From Roseibium aggregatum IAM 12614 (GTDB taxonomy: Bacteria > Pseudomonadota > Alphaproteobacteria > Rhizobiales > Stappiaceae): DNA of 64,000 nt. Shown one piece after another: positions 35,668 to 45,048 of the stretch. The stretch is from assembly GCF_000168975.1 (NCBI RefSeq), contig NZ_AAUW01000005.1, forward strand, positions 1 to 64,000. Direction: 5' to 3'. The position numbers were made by a program, and so were the translations under genes. Numbering within the stretch: the first letter of the stretch is position 1; each line of letters begins with the position of its first letter. The notes beneath the pieces were generated by a model. That model had not been told where the DNA came from, made no database searches, and saw only the letters and a list, made by a program, of their open reading frames with translations.

Positions 35668-36566
35668 TCTTGCGGCACCCGTGTCGCACCAAAAGCAAAG
35701 GCCGGTCCCCGGTGAAGGGAGCGGCCCTTTGCGCTGATGTTTTTTCGTAGTTCGCGCTTGGCGCGAATGGCTCATATTTCGGGAAGAGAAACGTGACCGC
35801 GGCCCGTGTACCGAAGCCGTCCGGACCGTTGTCCGAACTTGCCGCATAGTAGCGAACCCCCGCCTGCAAGCTGATGGGTTGCTTGTCGATCGTCACGAGT
35901 TTGGCAACCATCGCATTGATCGGAACCGACCATTCGTTTTGACGTCCAGTCGTAGGTGGTTTCCGAGTTCAGCGTGAACGTCCAGGCGTCTTTGGTGGTG
36001 TAGGACAGGAACGGCTGGAGGAAGGTTGAGTTGACGTCGCTGCGGTTACCGTCGCCCGCATAGGACCAGACATGGTTGGCAAGTGCGCCGTAGGTCCAGG
36101 GACCGGACTGACGCAGGACAACGCCTGTCGGTCCCGCGCCCCATTTGCGGGTGCTCAACAGATCATCGGTGCCTGTTGGCAGCAGCAGCACCGGGCCGAG
36201 ACCCCAGATGATTTCGCCGGCGGTCGGTTCCTTGGGTGAAAAGAAGAAGCTCTGCGTAGTATCGCTGAGACCGAACTGTGTGCCTGAATTTCCGGCGATG
36301 TCATCCTGCCAGACCACGGGCACGATCGTCCGCGAGATCAGGTTACAGTGCTCGTTGAGTGAAATCGGAATCACCGCCTGAATGTTCAGCGTAACCTTGT
36401 CGCCGTCCGACGGGCCAAATCCGTGATCGTAGTTCCATTGAAACGGCACGCTGATAAGCGATGCCACTGGATTGGAGAGCTTCTTGGCAAGATCGGCGTC
36501 TTGAGCGCCTGCCGGCGTCATCTGGCAGAATAGCGCGAGAGCTCCCAAGACAAACAACTGCTTCAT
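35618..36566 (-). pseudogene. Outer-membrane transporter-like protein with frameshift
   Basis: The first 208 codons encode a signal peptide (cleavage near AGA-QDA) and a beta-barrel protein of the kind annotated as transporter or MetA-pathway phenol-degradation protein: VASLISVPFQWNYDHGFGP, GPVLLLPTGTDDLL, WGAGPTGVVLRQSGPWTYGA. At the A4 run (plus-strand TTTT at 35937-35940) the frame breaks. Removing one base restores DWTSNEWSVPINAMVAKLV and the family end QAGVRYYAASSDNGPDGFG. The restored frame then runs past TFLFPK, the usual terminus, to 35618; unrestored, it stops at 35772. Either a real inactivation, a phase-variable run, or a sequencing error. Last gene of the sulfatase cluster. Confidence 0.7.
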
Positions 36567-36703
36567 GTTACTTGCCTTCCATGTCCAGGGCCGCTTGTTG
36601 CCGTAGCAGGGGCCTGATCCTCAATGAGACCCAGATCTGTCGTCTGGATGTGGCGGATGTATTTCTGGAAAAAGCAATCTGAAGTATCGCGCGCCTTTTC
36701 CTT

Positions 36704-38659
36704 CTACTTTTGCGAAAACTGCTGTTTGTAGGATTGAAGCGTCGGGTCGGACGGATTGGCAACCAGAGCCTTTTGCAGACTGAGCTGCGCTCCTGCCATG
36801 TCGCCGACCGCCATCTTGATGCGCACCTGCATCACCCAGGCGTTGACCATTTGCGGATCAAGCAGGGTAACTTCCTCAAAGGCTGCTATGGCTGCCGGGA
36901 TATTGCGAAGGACGAGCGCCGTTCCGCCCAGAACGAGCTGAGTTTCCGGAAAATCCGCCTTGTATGCGAGCGACTGTTGCCATTCGGTGGTGGCACTGGA
37001 TGCCGCCTGGGCCATCTTGCCGGGCATATGGGCAATCGGCGCGCCGATCATGAGGCGGGCTGCGGCAATCCGGACGGCTTTGACCGGGTCGCTCAAGGCA
37101 GGAATGATCCGCGGAAGCCGCTGGGTTGGCGGCACCTGCTGCTGCAGCGCCAGCGCTCCGGCGCGGACCATTGGGTCCGGGTCTGAAAAAAGGTCGGTGA
37201 CAGCTTCGGCGATCTCCGGTGTCGCGACAGGCAGCAGCAGGTCCAGCGCGCTCGCCCGCACGATCCCCGGGTAGCTCGCCTGATGGGCGACCGCCAGAAG
37301 GTCCGCGGCGTTCACGCCCGGGTTCTGCCGAGCGACTGAAAAGATCTCCGCGAAATGCGGGCCGCGGTGGCGGCTGTCCGGAAACCGCTTTTCAAGTTCT
37401 CCGGCGGCCCATGCGGCGGACTTGTCGTCGTGGCAATCGTTGCAGGCATTGGGCGTACCGAGCTTTTCCGAAAGATCCGGCCGTGGAACGCGGAAGGAAT
37501 GATCCCTCCGGCCATCGATGCCCATATAGACCCGCTCGATCATATGGCAGGATTTGCACGCGGCGCCAGGCGTCGCCGGTTGGTGAAAATGATGAGAGGG
37601 ATCGTCATAGAGCTTGGCGGTCAGTGACGGGAAGGCCTCGTTGCCCGCAGGGCTGTGACATTGGGTGCACACGGCGTTTGCCTCTGCACGCAATTGCCCG
37701 CTATGCGGCTCGTGGCAATTGCTGCAGCTCACGCCCTTGGCGTACATCTTCGACTGCAGGAACGATCCGTAGACATAGACCTCGTCAAGGATCTGCCCGT
37801 CTGCGTGATAAAGGCCTTCACGAAGCGGCGACAGGCGGTACGCGTCATGGAACGGTATGCCCGGCACCGGATTGCCGTCTTCAAAGGCTTCGCGGCGCGA
37901 ATGACAGCTTGCGCATTGCTGGATCTCCGCTTCCGGCCGGCCTTTTGCAAACACCGGCAGAAGACCGGACGGGCCGGTTCCCGGGAAGGGGCTTTGGGCA
38001 TAGGTCTCCGGGTCTTTCGCCCAGGCAAGATGTGCGGCGCCCGGACCGTGGCACGCTTCGCAGCCAACCCCGATTTCCGCCTGCCGGCTGGAATAGGTTC
38101 TGGTTCCGGGGTCGTAGTTCTTTTCAAAGCCGGTGGCGTGACACTCGGCGCAGCGGGCGTTCCAGTTCTTGTAAGGACCGGTCCAGTGCAAACCGTCTTG
38201 CGGTGGAGGAGCGTCGTTGCCGTAAAGGTGATACCAGCGCTTGTTCTCCTGGTCCCAGACCACATCGAAGGACTGAACCCGGCCTCGTTCCGTTTCAACC
38301 AGATACTGCTGCAATGGCGCGATCCCGTCGACACCGATCACCTTGAAGGTTTGCGTCTTTCCCGGAACGTCGCTTGTCTCGATGAAATAGGCGCCGTCGC
38401 GAGTGAAGAAGCGGCTGGTGCGTCCCTTGTTCGTGAACTGCGAATTGTCGAAGTCGGCGTCAACCGTGTCCGGTCCTGGCTCCATCCAGGCCTTGGAATG
38501 GTGTGAGCGGCGCCACGCGCTGGCTTCCGCCTCATGGCAGCCGGTACAGGTTGCCGTCCCGGCATAGTCCGGAACAGCGGAAGAAAGGTTTTCGGCTGCA
38601 ATGGCGCTCTGGAACCAGAGCGTTGCAATGAGCACGATGAGCAATCGGGTGAACAACAT
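36704..38659 (-). CDS. Octaheme cytochrome c with HEAT/TPR-like C-terminus
   Basis: 651 residues with a signal peptide (cleavage near AIA-AEN). Eight CXXCH haem motifs are visible: CTGCH, CAECH, CEACH, CASCH, CSNCH, CTQCH, CKSCH and CNDCH, all in the first 430 residues, in a layout like cytochrome c554/NrfB-type multihaem proteins. The remainder holds HEAT-like repeats (VRASALDLLLPVATPEIAEA) and a TPR-like tail (AIAAFEEVTLLDPQMVNAWV). It is a periplasmic electron-transfer or redox protein; partner unknown. It lies between the HAD hydrolase and outer-membrane protein genes of the sulfatase cluster. Confidence 0.87.
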   Translation of the reverse strand: MLFTRLLIVLIATLWFQSAIAAENLSSAVPDYAGTATCTGCHEAEASAWRRSHHSKAWMEPGPDTVDADFDNSQFTNKGRTSRFFTRDGAYFIETSDVPGKTQTFKVIGVDGIAPLQQYLVETERGRVQSFDVVWDQENKRWYHLYGNDAPPPQDGLHWTGPYKNWNARCAECHATGFEKNYDPGTRTYSSRQAEIGVGCEACHGPGAAHLAWAKDPETYAQSPFPGTGPSGLLPVFAKGRPEAEIQQCASCHSRREAFEDGNPVPGIPFHDAYRLSPLREGLYHADGQILDEVYVYGSFLQSKMYAKGVSCSNCHEPHSGQLRAEANAVCTQCHSPAGNEAFPSLTAKLYDDPSHHFHQPATPGAACKSCHMIERVYMGIDGRRDHSFRVPRPDLSEKLGTPNACNDCHDDKSAAWAAGELEKRFPDSRHRGPHFAEIFSVARQNPGVNAADLLAVAHQASYPGIVRASALDLLLPVATPEIAEAVTDLFSDPDPMVRAGALALQQQVPPTQRLPRIIPALSDPVKAVRIAAARLMIGAPIAHMPGKMAQAASSATTEWQQSLAYKADFPETQLVLGGTALVLRNIPAAIAAFEEVTLLDPQMVNAWVMQVRIKMAVGDMAGAQLSLQKALVANPSDPTLQSYKQQFSQK

Positions 38660-38781
38660 TCTGGACGCTCAAACCTTTCCATCAATTCCGCTGGGTAAAA
38701 CGAGACGTCAATTACCGCTCAGTCTCGCCGTTGCCTGACAACCATTCCAATGGTTCACTTCATGCGTCTTCTCCTGCGGAT

Positions 38782-39777
38782 CTAGTCCGGAAAGATCTGC
38801 TTCCAATCGTCTTTCATGCTGATGATATGCCACCCTTCTTTCGAGGCGTCGTCCAGTCCCTTGTTCAGCGTGCCGAAATGGGTATCGCGATCATAGGCAT
38901 ATTCCCTGTCCGCATCATCGTGATGGACGATCATGCCGAGGCGCTTTCCCGAACCGGCAGTCGTATATTGCAGCATCTGATAGTCGCCATCGGAGTTGCC
39001 GAACGCAGCCAAGGGGCGCTTGCCGATGTGGCTGAGGATACCGACGGGCTTGCCGTCCTTGTCGTCGATAAAGGCAACCTTGGGTGTCCGCATCAAAGTG
39101 GGAACGCCGTCGATCACCTTGTATTCCGTAACGATCGACGAGCCGACCACCTGCTCGGGCGGGATCCCGTAGACTTTCTCGGTCCATGGGCGCATGAATT
39201 CGATGCCGCCACCGGAGACGATGAAGGTCTTGAAGTCGTTCGCGCGCAGATAGGCGAGAAGGTCCAGCATCGGCTGATAGACAAGTTCGGTATAGGGCTT
39301 GTCGAATTTCGGGTGTTTTGTGGTTGCGATCCAGTCCGTGACCGTCTTTTCGAACGCTTCCGTGCTCATGCCTGCGTGGGTGGCTGCGACGATTTCCAGC
39401 AGGCCTTTTTCGCCAGCCTTACCGAGCGCTTCCATGTCGTTTTCCAGAACGGCCTGGAAGGGCTGGGTCGTCTTCCATTCGGGGTGGTCCGGGGCCATGG
39501 CCTTCACCCGGTCGAGTGCGAAGGCAAACTGGGTGTACATGGGATGCTCCACCCACAAGGTGCCGTCATTGTCGAAGGTGGCGATCCGGTCTCCCGGCGC
39601 CACGTAATCCGCTCCACCTTCCGCCGTGACGGCTTCGACGAAGTCAACGATAGCCTGCTTGTTTGCACCATCGTTCCAGGACGGCAACGGATCGGATTGG
39701 GCAAGGGCTCCCGCCGTCGAGACGCTGACCGCGACCAGGTAAAGCACCAACGTTCTGTAGAGAGATCTGGCGTTCAT
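38782..39777 (-). CDS. Exported HAD-family hydrolase
   Basis: 331 residues with a signal peptide (cleavage near ALA-QSD). HAD motif I is ATFDNDGTLW (nucleophile D with DxD), motif II FIVSGGGIEFM, and motif IV AAFGNSDGDYQML. An exported HAD phosphatase is unusual compared with the mostly cytoplasmic family. Members of this size are commonly found near arylsulfatases. It probably hydrolyses a phosphate ester in the periplasm, substrate unknown. Gaps of about 80-120 bases separate it from its neighbours on the same strand. Confidence 0.83.
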   Translation of the reverse strand: MNARSLYRTLVLYLVAVSVSTAGALAQSDPLPSWNDGANKQAIVDFVEAVTAEGGADYVAPGDRIATFDNDGTLWVEHPMYTQFAFALDRVKAMAPDHPEWKTTQPFQAVLENDMEALGKAGEKGLLEIVAATHAGMSTEAFEKTVTDWIATTKHPKFDKPYTELVYQPMLDLLAYLRANDFKTFIVSGGGIEFMRPWTEKVYGIPPEQVVGSSIVTEYKVIDGVPTLMRTPKVAFIDDKDGKPVGILSHIGKRPLAAFGNSDGDYQMLQYTTAGSGKRLGMIVHHDDADREYAYDRDTHFGTLNKGLDDASKEGWHIISMKDDWKQIFPD

Positions 39778-39860
39778 GGCTGAAACCTTCCGAAATGATC
39801 ATTTCTGGTTGGTGTCCGCTCCGTCACTGATCGGGGCGGACACTGTCGGCGTGTTTCAGA

Positions 39861-41507
39861 TCAGTTTCCGGTCGGCAGGCCGATCGAGAAGCCGTCCTTG
39901 GCAAGGGCATCCTGAACGTACTTGAAGCGTTGATACTGGGTCAAAGTAATCGGCCCCGTGTAAACTTCACTCTGCAGCTTCCGCGGCGGGTACTTGACGT
40001 AGGATTCAACGAGTTTCTTCACTTCCTCGTTGATCACCGGCAGATACCAGGTGCGTTCGGTGAAGTTGTTCATGAACATGTCGTATCGTTCCTGCGGGTC
40101 GGCAAGCAGATTGAAGATCTGCGGCACAGTTGCGACATAGCTTTCCGGACCCTTCCACCCTAAGTTGGTGTCAACCGCAAGTCCACCTGTAGATGCGCCG
40201 TCATCGCCGCGCAGGTTGAACACGGCCTTGTAGTTGCCGACGCGGGCAGCACCGGGAGACAGTTCGTTCTCGGTGAAATAGAACCAGGCTTTGCGGCCGG
40301 AGTCTCCCGTGCCTTCCCAGACTGGTGTCATGTCGTAGCTGTCGAAGATGATCGGCTTGCCTTCGCGGTCTTCGGTCGGCAGCGTGATGTCGGCAACGGA
40401 GGCGAAGGTTGCCATCAGATCAAGACCGCCGACGACCGCTGCACTCTTCGTGTCCGGTTTGACATGACCGGGCCAGCGGACGATGGCCGGAACCCGGTTG
40501 CCGCCTTCACGCACGGTGCCCTTGGTGCCCCGGAACGGTGTGTAGCCCGCGTCCGGATAAACGTCCTGCCAGGCGCCGTTGTCCGTGGTCCAGAAAACGA
40601 TCGTATTGTCGGCAAGGCCAAGCTCGTCGAGCTTGTTGACCAGATTGCCGATGCGGGTGTCGAGTTCAACGACGGAATCGGCATATTTGGTCTTGGAGAT
40701 CGACTTTCCTTCAAATTCCGGTGCCGGCAGGTTCGGCTGGTGCACCTTCATGAAGTTGACGTTGATGAAGAACGGCGTGTCCGGCTTCTTTGCGGCCTCT
40801 TCCAGAAACTCCAGACCGGCTTTTTCGACATACCCGTCAAAATAGGGGATCCCGACCACGCCCTTGTCCGGCGTGTCCACATATTGGCCGTTGATCTTGA
40901 AGTCTTCCGTGGGCTTTTCACCGGCTTTGCCCGACAAAGACCCCTTGGTGACCTTTGCGAACATCTCGCGCAGGTCTTTCGGCATATCCGGGAACCAGGT
41001 CGGATCGGCATAGGTATAGGCGTTGAGGTGATAGAGGCCGACATGTTTCATCACGTCGTAGCCCTGCGCATTGGGCAGGGCGTAATCGTCTTCCCCAAGG
41101 TGCCACTTGCCGGTGAAATAGGTGTCATAGCCACCGGTTTTCAGGACCGATGCCAACGTCCACTCGGCAGCGGGAAGCCCGCCGCCCTGGCCCTGAAACG
41201 CCACGGTCGTCATACCGGAGCGGTTGGGAATACGGCCTGTCTGCATGGCAGCGCGGCCGGGCGTGCAACTGGGCTGTGCATAGAATTGGGTGAACATCAT
41301 GCCGTCGTCGGCCAGTTTGTCGATGTTCGGCGTCGGCATGCCACGCGCTTCACCGCCCAGATACGGACCCGTGTCGCCGTAGCCGGTATCGTCCGAGACA
41401 ATGAAGAGGATGTTGGGTTTCTTCGCGTCCTGGGCGAAGGCCATGCCTGACAGCGCTGTGCAGGCCATGCCTGCGACCACCAGTCTGGTTACTATTCTGG
41501 TCAACAT
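39861..41507 (-). CDS. Exported arylsulfatase (formylglycine sulfatase)
   Basis: 548 residues with signal peptide (cleavage near AFA-QDA). The sulfatase signature SCTPGRAAMQTGR places C81 for conversion to formylglycine; metal ligands are in FIVSDDTGYGD, and PFFINVNFMKVHQPN plus FWTTDNGAWQDVYPD complete the active site. It would release sulfate from an organic ester in the periplasm, for sulfur or carbon supply. AAGGAG precedes the ATG, two bases after the stop of the 92-residue gene. No formylglycine-generating enzyme is visible in the window, so maturation depends on a gene elsewhere. Confidence 0.92.
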   Translation of the reverse strand: MLTRIVTRLVVAGMACTALSGMAFAQDAKKPNILFIVSDDTGYGDTGPYLGGEARGMPTPNIDKLADDGMMFTQFYAQPSCTPGRAAMQTGRIPNRSGMTTVAFQGQGGGLPAAEWTLASVLKTGGYDTYFTGKWHLGEDDYALPNAQGYDVMKHVGLYHLNAYTYADPTWFPDMPKDLREMFAKVTKGSLSGKAGEKPTEDFKINGQYVDTPDKGVVGIPYFDGYVEKAGLEFLEEAAKKPDTPFFINVNFMKVHQPNLPAPEFEGKSISKTKYADSVVELDTRIGNLVNKLDELGLADNTIVFWTTDNGAWQDVYPDAGYTPFRGTKGTVREGGNRVPAIVRWPGHVKPDTKSAAVVGGLDLMATFASVADITLPTEDREGKPIIFDSYDMTPVWEGTGDSGRKAWFYFTENELSPGAARVGNYKAVFNLRGDDGASTGGLAVDTNLGWKGPESYVATVPQIFNLLADPQERYDMFMNNFTERTWYLPVINEEVKKLVESYVKYPPRKLQSEVYTGPITLTQYQRFKYVQDALAKDGFSIGLPTGN

Positions 41508-41509
41508 AC

Positions 41510-41788
41510 CTAATGGCTCCTTTTTGGACCATTTGTGGAGGAGGCCGGTGACGGCCCGTCGATACGAACGCTTCCTGTCAGAAAGCTCGAAATTTCCCGT
41601 TCGAGTTCTTCGATCACGGCACGATAGTCTGCGGCTTTGGCTTCATCGTTTCCCCAGCGTTCCAGAGCGCAACATGCGGTTGTGTAGTCCTCGCAAAGTG
41701 ACAGGAAGGCGGGGTGAGTGCTGCAGAGGCGGCGAAGAGCAAGTTCGTCCACTTTGAAGCGACGCATGATGAGAGCTGCGACCGGCAT
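41510..41788 (-). CDS. Small conserved protein upstream of the arylsulfatase
   Basis: 92 residues, mainly helical by inspection: FKVDELALRRLCSTHPAFLS, LCEDYTTACCALERWGNDE, YRAVIEELEREISSFL. No signal peptide or membrane segment, so cytoplasmic. I do not recognise a named family, though similar short proteins occur next to sulfatase genes. First gene of the minus-strand cluster, two bases from the arylsulfatase, so translation is probably coupled. Alternative start at the ATG seven codons in (41767). Confidence 0.65.
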   Translation of the reverse strand: MPVAALIMRRFKVDELALRRLCSTHPAFLSLCEDYTTACCALERWGNDEAKAADYRAVIEELEREISSFLTGSVRIDGPSPASSTNGPKRSH

Positions 41789-42005
41789 GACGACACTGCT
41801 CCGTTCTCGAGAGCTCCTGGAAAATTCCAGTAAGATTACGTTCGGGAAACAGAGCGGTTACAAGGTGTGAACAGGTACGAACAGGAGTCTTGGGGGCTGT
41901 TTACCGTCTTCGCCGGTTTTGGGAATTGTTACGGATGACAAAGCTGATGGCATTGGACTATCGTTCGGATGAAGTTAATTCACGGCACTTTCGAGTGGGG
42001 GGAAG

Positions 42006-43811
42006 ATGCGGTCTGGCGGGCAACACATAGTTGCAACAGGTGACGTGGAGGAGTTCGATTGCCCGGCCCGCGTACGGGAAGAAATGTCCCGTGTCCTGCA
42101 AAGCGATCACTTTCAGGCAACCCCCAAGCGCCGCGCCATGCTGACGTTCCTGATAGAGGAGGCCTTGGCCGGGCGCGCAGAGACGTTGAAGGGCTACACC
42201 ATCGGACTGGCGGTCTTCGGCCGCGACGAGAGCTTCGACCCGCAGTCCGACCCGATCGTGCGTCTGGAGGCCCGGCGTCTCCGGCACGATCTGGACAGCT
42301 ATTACATCGCCGATGGCGCCCAAAACCCGATCCGCATTTCCATTCCCAAAGGCCAATACGCTCCGAAGTTTCACAACAATCTGGCAGACGTTTCCGCAAA
42401 GGAGGTCCCGATTGAAGCAAGGGAGGAGAGTGTTCAGGCCAAACGGCCCGAAGAAGTTGAAACCGCTGCGCACGCTTCCGGGACGGTATCCAGATTGCCC
42501 TGGGCGCTTGCCGCCGCAGCAATCCTGTTTGTGCTGGCGGCGCTTGCAGCCGCAGCCGTAATGCATTTCCTGCCGGCACAAGAGGAGCAGGATGAGGTCT
42601 TGAAACCGTCGGTAATGGTACTTCCCTTCAGGGTGTCATCAACGGACCCGGAACAGCAGATACTGGCGGAAGGAATCGCGGAGCAGATCATGACCGCCCT
42701 CAGCCGGTTTCCGGACTTTCGCATCTTCTGGCCGCCGTCCGGTGCCAACGGGGCCAGCACAATGGATCCGGTTGAGATCGGCCGGCAGGAGGATGTCTCC
42801 TTCCTGATTACGGGCGCTGTCGGATCGGAAGGCGGGGTGATCCGTGTCAGCGCCAAACTGGTTCACAGCCCCAGTAGGCGGGTCCTGTGGTCGAGCAGTT
42901 ACGACCGCGTCCGCAGCAGATCGACCTTGCTGGAAATCGAGGAAAGCATCGCTTCGGACATCGCAACCGTCGCCGGGCAGCCATATGGTGTGATCAAGTC
43001 CGAGCTGGCAAGCACTCTGCCTGCCGGGAACGAGCCGAGTAACGACAGTTTCGAATGCGTGTTGCGCGGCTACGTCTACCGGAGGAACTTTTCGAAACAA
43101 CTCCATGCAACGGTCCAGTCGTGCCTGGAGCGCGCGGTCAAACGGGATCCGGGGTATGTCGAAGCCTGGGCCATGCTGGGCTGGATCTATCTGGATGCCG
43201 CACGCTTCGGTCTGACTGCGGACGGAAGCAAGGAACTTGCCTTCGACCGTGCACTGGATGCTGCGTCACATGCCTTGAGCCTTGATGGCAACAATATCCT
43301 GGCGCTCAAGGCGCTTTCGTCGATCAATCACTACATGGGCAATATCGAGGAAGGCGAAAGGCTGGCCAAAAAGGCGCTCGCTCTCAATCCCAACGATCCG
43401 GACACCATGGCCCAACTCGGCTGGCGGCTGGCGGTGGCAGGCAAATTCGACGAAGGCATTTCGTATCTGGAAAAGGCGATAGAGCGCACACGAAACGCGC
43501 CCGGCTGGTACTATCACCTGATCGCCGTCGATCATCTGCTGAAGGGCCAATATGCGGAAATGCTGACCGCCGCGAAGAAGGGCGTTCTGGACGGGTCCGG
43601 GATTAGCTGGTGCCTCGTCGCAATAGCACAGTCCAAACTTGGCAATAAGGCTGCCGCCCATGCAGCACTGGAGAAAATGGCGGAGATGTCTCCCGAGTTA
43701 GGTCGGGACCCGGCCAGTTACCTGCGCTCGCATCAGGCCAGCGATCAAATCGTCACTGCCCTGATCGAAGGCTTGAAAACAGCCGGCTGGAAAGATCCTG
43801 CCGGAGATTGA
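42006..43811 (+). CDS. Membrane-anchored TolB/TPR regulator, CadC/ToxR-like architecture
   Basis: 601 residues. Residues about 20-118 form a conserved N-terminal domain (FQATPKRRAMLTFLIEEALA, GYTIGLAVFGRDESFDPQSD, VRLEARRLRHDLDSYY) found in alphaproteobacterial one-component regulators. One membrane helix at about 160-182 (LAAAAILFVLAALAAAAVMH) follows, then a TolB-like domain (SVMVLPFRVSSTDPEQQILA), then TPR repeats to the C-terminus. This suggests a cytoplasmic N-terminal domain linked to a periplasmic sensor. Divergent from the sulfatase cluster, and the likely regulator of it. Whether the N-terminal domain binds DNA is inferred. Confidence 0.78.
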   Translation: MRSGGQHIVATGDVEEFDCPARVREEMSRVLQSDHFQATPKRRAMLTFLIEEALAGRAETLKGYTIGLAVFGRDESFDPQSDPIVRLEARRLRHDLDSYYIADGAQNPIRISIPKGQYAPKFHNNLADVSAKEVPIEAREESVQAKRPEEVETAAHASGTVSRLPWALAAAAILFVLAALAAAAVMHFLPAQEEQDEVLKPSVMVLPFRVSSTDPEQQILAEGIAEQIMTALSRFPDFRIFWPPSGANGASTMDPVEIGRQEDVSFLITGAVGSEGGVIRVSAKLVHSPSRRVLWSSSYDRVRSRSTLLEIEESIASDIATVAGQPYGVIKSELASTLPAGNEPSNDSFECVLRGYVYRRNFSKQLHATVQSCLERAVKRDPGYVEAWAMLGWIYLDAARFGLTADGSKELAFDRALDAASHALSLDGNNILALKALSSINHYMGNIEEGERLAKKALALNPNDPDTMAQLGWRLAVAGKFDEGISYLEKAIERTRNAPGWYYHLIAVDHLLKGQYAEMLTAAKKGVLDGSGISWCLVAIAQSKLGNKAAAHAALEKMAEMSPELGRDPASYLRSHQASDQIVTALIEGLKTAGWKDPAGD

Positions 43812-43929
43812 GATCCGCAAGGACTGCTTGAATTGCCTGTGAGGCAATGCAGCCATGAGGCGTTCCCGGAACGGCGGCGCTTGTTGCCTCAACCGTTCCG
43901 GAAAACCGGCTGTGAAAACCTGCAGGCCG

Positions 43930-44157
43930 TTAACAGCCCGGTGTCATCGAGGTACCTTCGGACATTGCGCCGGCACATGCGTCAGGATCGCCGTCCGGTC
44001 CCTGATCAACGGAGCTCAGATCACCTATGGGAGGCGCGGCACTGCCGTTTTCCAGACCATCACCGGACTGGCTGCTGGATTGGCAGCCGCTCAGGGCCAG
44101 GAGCGAAATCAGAAAGGCAGCGGAGAAAAATCTTACAATCATATTGGTCACTCGCAT
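43930..44157 (-). CDS. Small lipoprotein
   Basis: 75 residues with a lipoprotein signal: hydrophobic FFSAAFLISLLALSGC, lipobox LSGC. The mature part is short, acidic and serine/glycine-rich (SSSQSGDGLENGS), probably disordered. The ATG at 44142 gives a shorter signal peptide and a nearer GAGTG site, and may be the real start. No family recognised. Confidence 0.55.
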   Translation of the reverse strand: MRVTNMIVRFFSAAFLISLLALSGCQSSSQSGDGLENGSAAPPIGDLSSVDQGPDGDPDACAGAMSEGTSMTPGC

Positions 44158-44312
44158 GCGCCGCAGGTGGCGGGAGTTGGAAGGCGGGGCGCAAGCACGT
44201 GCTTATGGGGTAACGAACGGCCTGCGCTCGTATTGATTGTCACGATTTTTTCATTTGCCGCAATAGCCCGGTCGATTGACGTGCCCGATTTATCTGGCGA
44301 CTTGCGGTCACC

Positions 44313-44350
44313 GGGCACTCTGGTCAGTCTTGGGGCACTCTGGTCAGTCT
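44313..44350. repeat. Tandem 18-base direct repeat at a gene end
   Basis: GGGCACTCTGGTCAGTCT occurs twice (44313-44330 and 44333-44350), separated by TG, a period of 20. The second copy covers the stop codon of the gene ending at 44344, so this is a local duplication of that gene's 3' end. Confidence 0.9.
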
Positions 44351-45048
44351 CCGGCCACGAAATAATGCAGCGTGCCGTCCGGGCCGATGCCGACGCGATA
44401 AAACGTCCAGGCACCAAAGTCCTTCATTTCGGCGTAATCACCCGCAGTAACGATCCGGAACATCTCGACTTTCTGATCAGGCGTCAGGTCGTGCAAAGGG
44501 TAACGGGCAAAGTAAGGCCAGACATACATTTCCTGGGGCGTACCGGCATCGACGTGGAGGAAACCGGCATCCATGATGTCGGCAAGAATGGCCAGGATCT
44601 CGAAGCCTTCGCCGTCGCCGGAGCTTTCTTTCAGGAAGTCGATCGGGTCGTCGATGTGCCCGAACGAGACGGTGGGCGGCAGTTCGTTGCTTTCGAACAC
44701 CATCCGCAGTCGTTCCATGTTTCCTGAAAGCGCGGCTTCCTTGAGTTGGGCCTGCATGCGCTGAACAGGTTTCGGCAGATACGATGTGCTGTAAAGCACC
44801 TGAGGCAGCTCCGCGCTGTCATTCGCAGGTGTTTGAGCCTCTTCGGCAGCAGCGGGTTCGGCGTCCTCCGATTCTTCGGCCTCTGGCAATGTGAGGTCAT
44901 CTGCCGGAATGGCCGGTGCGTTTGAAGGCTCGCTCGGCGCAACCGGGATCGTTTCAACCTGGACTGTCTTGGCGACACCCGTAGCTGCGAAAGCTGTGCC
45001 TGCCAGAAGACCGGCGGCCAGAACCGCGGTCTGATAAATCCGACTCAT
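44344..45048 (-). CDS. Conserved exported protein of unknown function
   Basis: 234 residues: signal peptide (cleavage near AFA-ATG), a proline/glutamate-rich linker to about residue 75, then a folded domain (PKPVQRMQAQLKEAALSGNM, DPIDFLKESSGDGEGFEILA, MYVWPYFARYPLHDLTPDQK). I know similar proteins only as hypotheticals in Hyphomicrobiales. GAGGA supports the start. Its 3' end carries a tandem 20-base duplication (44313-44350). Downstream is the small lipoprotein gene on the same strand, 186 bases away. Confidence 0.7.
   Translation of the reverse strand: MSRIYQTAVLAAGLLAGTAFAATGVAKTVQVETIPVAPSEPSNAPAIPADDLTLPEAEESEDAEPAAAEEAQTPANDSAELPQVLYSTSYLPKPVQRMQAQLKEAALSGNMERLRMVFESNELPPTVSFGHIDDPIDFLKESSGDGEGFEILAILADIMDAGFLHVDAGTPQEMYVWPYFARYPLHDLTPDQKVEMFRIVTAGDYAEMKDFGAWTFYRVGIGPDGTLHYFVAGD

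Noticed and set aside
36568-36762. 64-residue frame ending just before the outer-membrane gene
   Set aside because: It overlaps the end of the cytochrome gene in another frame, is highly basic without family pattern, and is most likely leader sequence.
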